NCBI RefSeq assembly: GCF_900221005.1
Contig: NZ_OBQI01000005.1
Span: forward strand, 434,001 to 498,000
Origin: Blastococcus aggregatus
Lineage (GTDB): Bacteria; Actinomycetota; Actinomycetes; Mycobacteriales; Geodermatophilaceae
Length of the DNA: 64,000 nucleotides
Reading direction: 5' to 3'
In this document: positions 61,006-64,000 of the stretch, one piece after another
How positions within the stretch are numbered: the first letter of the stretch is position 1
Layout of the letters: every line of letters starts with the position of its first letter
Program-made: the position numbers and the translations under genes
Notes under the pieces: model-generated
Told to the model about the DNA's origin: nothing
The model's input: the letters and a program-made list of their open reading frames with translations, nothing else
The model's database searches: none

Positions 61006-61899
61006 GTGACCGAGCCAGTTGAGGACGAAGCTCAAGAGACGACGGCCCTGGTGCTGCGCACCCTGTCTTCAGGGGTCAACCCAGGACCATGGCCACAGCC
61101 TTACCCCACGACCGTTGAGACGGCGATCGAGTGGCAGAAAACCGGCGTCCACGCCACGTGGTCGGAGATGCACGGCGCGACCCATGGTCTTCCGAAGGGG
61201 CGGCTGTCCGAACTCATCGGGCGCGTGGCCGCAACGGGTGAGCAGCTCGGACTCGCCTGGACCTGTGAGCAGGACATGCGCCTGTGGCTCGATCCCAGCG
61301 CTCCCACCGGCGATCGCCGCTCGACCTCGGCTCGGGCGCTGGCAGAGATCACGGGGTACTACGCCATCAGCGCTGGCCATGGTCTGGCCAACGTCACGCT
61401 CCGGACGTTGCTCGTACATCCTGACGCCGCGGCCATCATCAATAAGGACAACAAGAGCGCACAGGGCTTCGCGCCCTTCAGCAGCGTCCCTGCAGTCTGG
61501 GTGCCGCTCAACGAAAAGGTCGCAAAGCTGCTGAAGGCAGCTGCCCTCCCCGTCGGTCAGCCGTCTGTCGATCGGATGGTCGACTACGTGCTGACACTGA
61601 CTGGACATCCGCACTGGCAGGCCCTGACGAGTCGTCGCCACGTCGACTTCCACCGCTGGCGACCTCAGAGCGTCGTTGGTGGCGTAGCGACGCACAACCC
61701 CTGGGAGGAAGGCGCCGATGGAAGCAGCACGCTGACGATGTACGGCAGTAGCCAGCACCAGCCGCCGGAGACCCAAGAACTCATTGACGAGGCGTCGGCG
61801 GGACTCGCCGTCTTGGCCGAGACCATGGCGGACTGGATGGCTGCATGGCCTGCGGCGCTTCGCGAGCTGGGGGTACCGGTCTTCAAGGAAGAGGCGTGA
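61006..61899 (+). CDS. Unrecognised protein with an R-X4-H motif
   Basis: A 297-residue soluble, largely helical protein that I cannot assign. The most distinctive segment is SRRHVDFHRWRPQS (about residues 209-222), where Arg211 and His216 form an R-X4-H motif as in HEPN ribonuclease domains, followed by VVGGVATHNPW. The C-terminal 60 residues are a predicted helical region. GTG start at 61006, 130 bases from the divergent Mrr-like gene. The pair may form a defence-related unit, but this is only inferred from the element context. Confidence 0.65.
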   Translation: MTEPVEDEAQETTALVLRTLSSGVNPGPWPQPYPTTVETAIEWQKTGVHATWSEMHGATHGLPKGRLSELIGRVAATGEQLGLAWTCEQDMRLWLDPSAPTGDRRSTSARALAEITGYYAISAGHGLANVTLRTLLVHPDAAAIINKDNKSAQGFAPFSSVPAVWVPLNEKVAKLLKAAALPVGQPSVDRMVDYVLTLTGHPHWQALTSRRHVDFHRWRPQSVVGGVATHNPWEEGADGSSTLTMYGSSQHQPPETQELIDEASAGLAVLAETMADWMAAWPAALRELGVPVFKEEA

Positions 61900-61930
61900 C
61901 GACGGATCCTCCTTCGCAGAGGCCCCAGGC

Positions 61931-62779
61931 TTAAGGCAGCCCGTGGGCGGGGCCGCGGCCGATCTGCTTTTCCAACCAAGCGACGAGGGGCTGGGCGTGA
62001 TCGAGGTCTGCCTCAACGCTGCGTCGTTGTTGTTCAGAGCCCGATCGCTGCAAGACAAGGTCGCTGACTGTAAGCCGGAACATGAGGGCGCGAACAACAA
62101 GCTGATCTAGCTCGGCCACAGCTTCTGCAACCGGCAGCAGGGCGAGGTCAGCCCCATGCCAAAGGATGGCGTCGACGATCACTCCGGCTTGTGTGTAGCC
62201 CGCCGGCCGACGGTAGGGGCTGAAATCGATGACTGCCGGGTCGAGGTTGTCGTGCCAAAGGATGTTTCCTGCCATGTCCCCATGCACCAGTTGGCTCGGC
62301 GCCTCGATAGGCCGCTTAAGTCGCTGCAACGACCGCAGCGTCTTGGTGCCTGGTCCCCGCCATGACGCCACCTCCTCGTCCCACGAGACTCGGTCGGCAA
62401 CCGTGTAGATGCTTGGCGGCTGCGGCGGCAGTGGCCGATCGATCTTCATGAGCGCAGACGAGAAGCGCCTGGCAAGTTTGAGTGCTTGAGGCCATGGGCC
62501 TCCACTGAGCCGGTGTTCACCACCTACTGCGCTCCACGCCGTCCAGCCATCAAACACGTAGGCACCCGGTTGCCCAAGTGGTCTAGCGACTCGAAAACCG
62601 TCCGGCTCGATGGCGGCCATGACCTCCGCGATGAACTCGCCGACGATCGGCGACTCCGCCGGCTTCATCACTGCGGAGCCGACTGAGTACGTCCCGCCCT
62701 GGCCGCCCGGCAACTGATTCGGAGTTCCAGCTAGCCCGAAGCGAGCGATAACACGTTCGCTGGGAGGGCTTGGCGTCAT
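61931..62779 (-). CDS. APH-like phosphotransferase (TIGR02569-like)
   Basis: A 282-residue protein starting MTPSPPSERVIARFGLAG. It has a GGQGGTYSVGSAVMKP nucleotide-binding region, YVFDGWTAWSAVGGEH, the catalytic HGDMAGNILW (about residue 178) and VIDFSPYRRPAGY for Mg, typical of the actinobacterial TIGR02569 group of aminoglycoside phosphotransferase-like proteins. The substrate is unknown. ATG 62777-62779 lacks a visible ribosome binding site, so it may be leaderless. The reading frame goes on upstream but is not supported. Confidence 0.75.
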   Translation of the reverse strand: MTPSPPSERVIARFGLAGTPNQLPGGQGGTYSVGSAVMKPAESPIVGEFIAEVMAAIEPDGFRVARPLGQPGAYVFDGWTAWSAVGGEHRLSGGPWPQALKLARRFSSALMKIDRPLPPQPPSIYTVADRVSWDEEVASWRGPGTKTLRSLQRLKRPIEAPSQLVHGDMAGNILWHDNLDPAVIDFSPYRRPAGYTQAGVIVDAILWHGADLALLPVAEAVAELDQLVVRALMFRLTVSDLVLQRSGSEQQRRSVEADLDHAQPLVAWLEKQIGRGPAHGLP

Positions 62780-62894
62780 ATCAGCGACATTAGGTCTTGC
62801 AGCGTCACACCCCACGGCTCTGAGGCGCCGCGCACGGCGTCCTCGGTCCTGCGACTGACGACGACCTGGGGACGACCTGACGGCCCACTGGTGG

Positions 62895-63809
62895 TCACTC
62901 CGCCCGAGTCCACGGAGCCAGGTCCAGACTCGGATAGCGCAGAGCCATCCCGGCCAAGGTCTCGGCAGTCCAGTACGGGTGCCCCGGTGGAGGGAAGCCG
63001 AGAGCTTGCAACTGCCGCGCGGTCGCTCGACCGACGAAGGCCGACCACTCCGAAGAGAAGCTGCGTACCGCCCAGCCAACCCGTTGGCCCCACTGGAGTT
63101 GGGCCGGTCGGAAACAGACCTGCATGCTGTAACGGGCGCCTCGTGGTGCGGTGAGACCCGTGCCCCGGTGCACGGTCCCAGGCTCGAAGGCGATGACGGT
63201 GCCAGCAGGGCCGGCTCCGGAAACTTCTGCTGCATAGAGCTCCGGACTTCCGCTGTCGTCCGTATACCGCGATTCGCTCACCTGGCCCGGCCTCAGGAAC
63301 CAGTTGGGCAACGCGGGCAGTCGGTCGGTATGGCGACGGGACACCAGGTGTGGCGGCCCAAGATCCTCGGGGACGTCGGTGAGGAAGACGAATATCTCGA
63401 CCTGCCTACAGCCCGGGGTCGTACTGGGCACCAGGATGCTGTGGTTCAGGTAGTCCCGGTGGAGGTCTTGGTCGTAGTCGCAGGCCCCGGTGAATTTGGC
63501 CCACGATTCGGCGCCATACAGGTGGAAGTCGCTATCGTCCAGTAGCACCGAGGCCAGCTCCAGCAGCCGCTCGCTGACGGCTAACAAGCTGAGTTCGGTG
63601 CTCTTGAAAGGGAACGTGTCGATGCCGGCGAACTCGTCGCCGATGAAGCGGTCCCGCCGAGCATCAGTGCCGTCATGGAAGCCCTCGGCCGTCGGGAACT
63701 GAGAGGGCAGATCCCGGACCACAGGCGCCAGTTCCTCGGGCGGGATGAACGCCGGGAGGATGGCGAAGCCATCGGTATGCCAGCTCTTCGCCGCATCGGA
63801 GAGTTTCAT
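62895..63809 (-). CDS. Phytanoyl-CoA dioxygenase-like Fe(II)/2-oxoglutarate oxygenase
   Basis: A 304-residue protein of the PhyH superfamily. The Fe-binding HxD is in DLHRDYLNHS (about residue 118), the distal His and 2-oxoglutarate Arg are in GTVHRGTGLTAPRGARY (about 215-230), and VSRRHTDRLP lies between. It starts MKLSDAAKSWHTDGFAIL, a typical PhyH opening (HxDGF). It would hydroxylate an unknown substrate. Its place on the element and lower GC suggest recent acquisition. ATG 63807-63809. Confidence 0.85.
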   Translation of the reverse strand: MKLSDAAKSWHTDGFAILPAFIPPEELAPVVRDLPSQFPTAEGFHDGTDARRDRFIGDEFAGIDTFPFKSTELSLLAVSERLLELASVLLDDSDFHLYGAESWAKFTGACDYDQDLHRDYLNHSILVPSTTPGCRQVEIFVFLTDVPEDLGPPHLVSRRHTDRLPALPNWFLRPGQVSESRYTDDSGSPELYAAEVSGAGPAGTVIAFEPGTVHRGTGLTAPRGARYSMQVCFRPAQLQWGQRVGWAVRSFSSEWSAFVGRATARQLQALGFPPPGHPYWTAETLAGMALRYPSLDLAPWTRAE

Positions 63810-63966
63810 CCGCAGAGGCTCAACGTCCCGGACGTGCCTGGCAACGGCTTTTCGGTCAACAGGCGCGAGCCACCGATGGACCGTTCATGCACATCCAGGT
63901 GGCTCGCCCGGGGCGCGGGCTGCGGAGCGACGGCCGTCGAACGGCGCTTCCGGTCATCATCTGGGC

Positions 63967-64000
63967 ATGCAAACTCCGCCCGTCACCCTGGCCGCAGGCA
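63967..64000 (+). CDS. Possible start of a gene cut by the window edge
   Basis: An ATG at 63967 opens a frame reading MQTPPVTLAAG to the end of the window. The beginning is like those of GNAT acetyltransferases, but too little is visible to judge. No clear ribosome binding site. Confidence 0.3.
   Translation, partial: MQTPPVTLAAG

Noticed and set aside
1-64000. CRISPR array or insertion sequence
   Set aside because: No regularly spaced direct repeats, transposase or paired terminal inverted repeats were seen anywhere.

Overview
The window is very GC-rich, dense, mostly leaderless-spaced actinobacterial chromosome. Frequent GTG starts, F420/LLM and mycothiol-type enzymes, a PucR-type FasR/MabR regulator in front of a discrete FAS-II operon, DUF3052, DUF3145 and a DUF222 HNH (13E12-type) protein all point to a high-GC actinomycete. 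Family-level placement (Geodermatophilaceae or a relative) is only my impression.

Layout. 1-8345: a partial Nif3-like gene, an FUSC-type membrane protein, several alpha/beta hydrolases, a WS/DGAT acyltransferase and a coupled epimerase. 8373-22157: tRNA-Val, then a block I recognise from mycobacteria (ahpE, a DUF3052 gene, aceE, fasR/mabR, fabD-fabH-acpP-fabF-accD6), so pyruvate oxidation sits next to the type II fatty acid synthase operon. A DUF2231 protein, an M20 amidohydrolase, a cupin and a PAP2 phosphatase are inserted between aceE and fasR. 22344-28231: DUF3145, a membrane GGDEF protein, a TVP38-type protein, and an M23 peptidase under a cyclic-di-AMP (ydaO-type) riboswitch, followed by a CAT-anticodon tRNA. 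28416-42551: mixed metabolism (hydroxyacid-oxoacid transhydrogenase, cyclase plus acyl-CoA ligase, Ser/Thr kinase, a CmtR-like ArsR/CDF metal operon, an XRE/membrane protein pair, glycerate kinase, a glutaryl-CoA-dehydrogenase-like enzyme, CobU, pirin).

42555-57436 is a catabolic island of acyl-CoA chemistry: an LLM oxidoreductase and SDR diverge from a DUF35/thiolase-like pair and a KstR-like TetR, followed by a paired acyl-CoA dehydrogenase, acyl-CoA synthetase and thiolase; then two enoyl-CoA hydratases and an SDR diverge from another acyl-CoA dehydrogenase coupled to an APH kinase-DUF6285 fusion. Three copies of the palindrome AGAAC-N2-GTTCT lie in the promoters around the TetR gene. The gene set resembles steroid side-chain beta-oxidation plus a levulinate-type (Lva) 4-hydroxyacyl-CoA kinase module.

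57501-64000: a DUF222 HNH protein, a lipoprotein, then a terminator and a 3'-end fragment of a tRNA-Asn gene. This fragment looks like the left attachment junction of an integrated element. The DNA to its right is visibly less GC-rich and carries an Mrr-like nuclease, an unrecognised protein with an R-X4-H motif, an APH-like protein and a phytanoyl-CoA dioxygenase-like protein. The other junction and any integrase lie outside the window.
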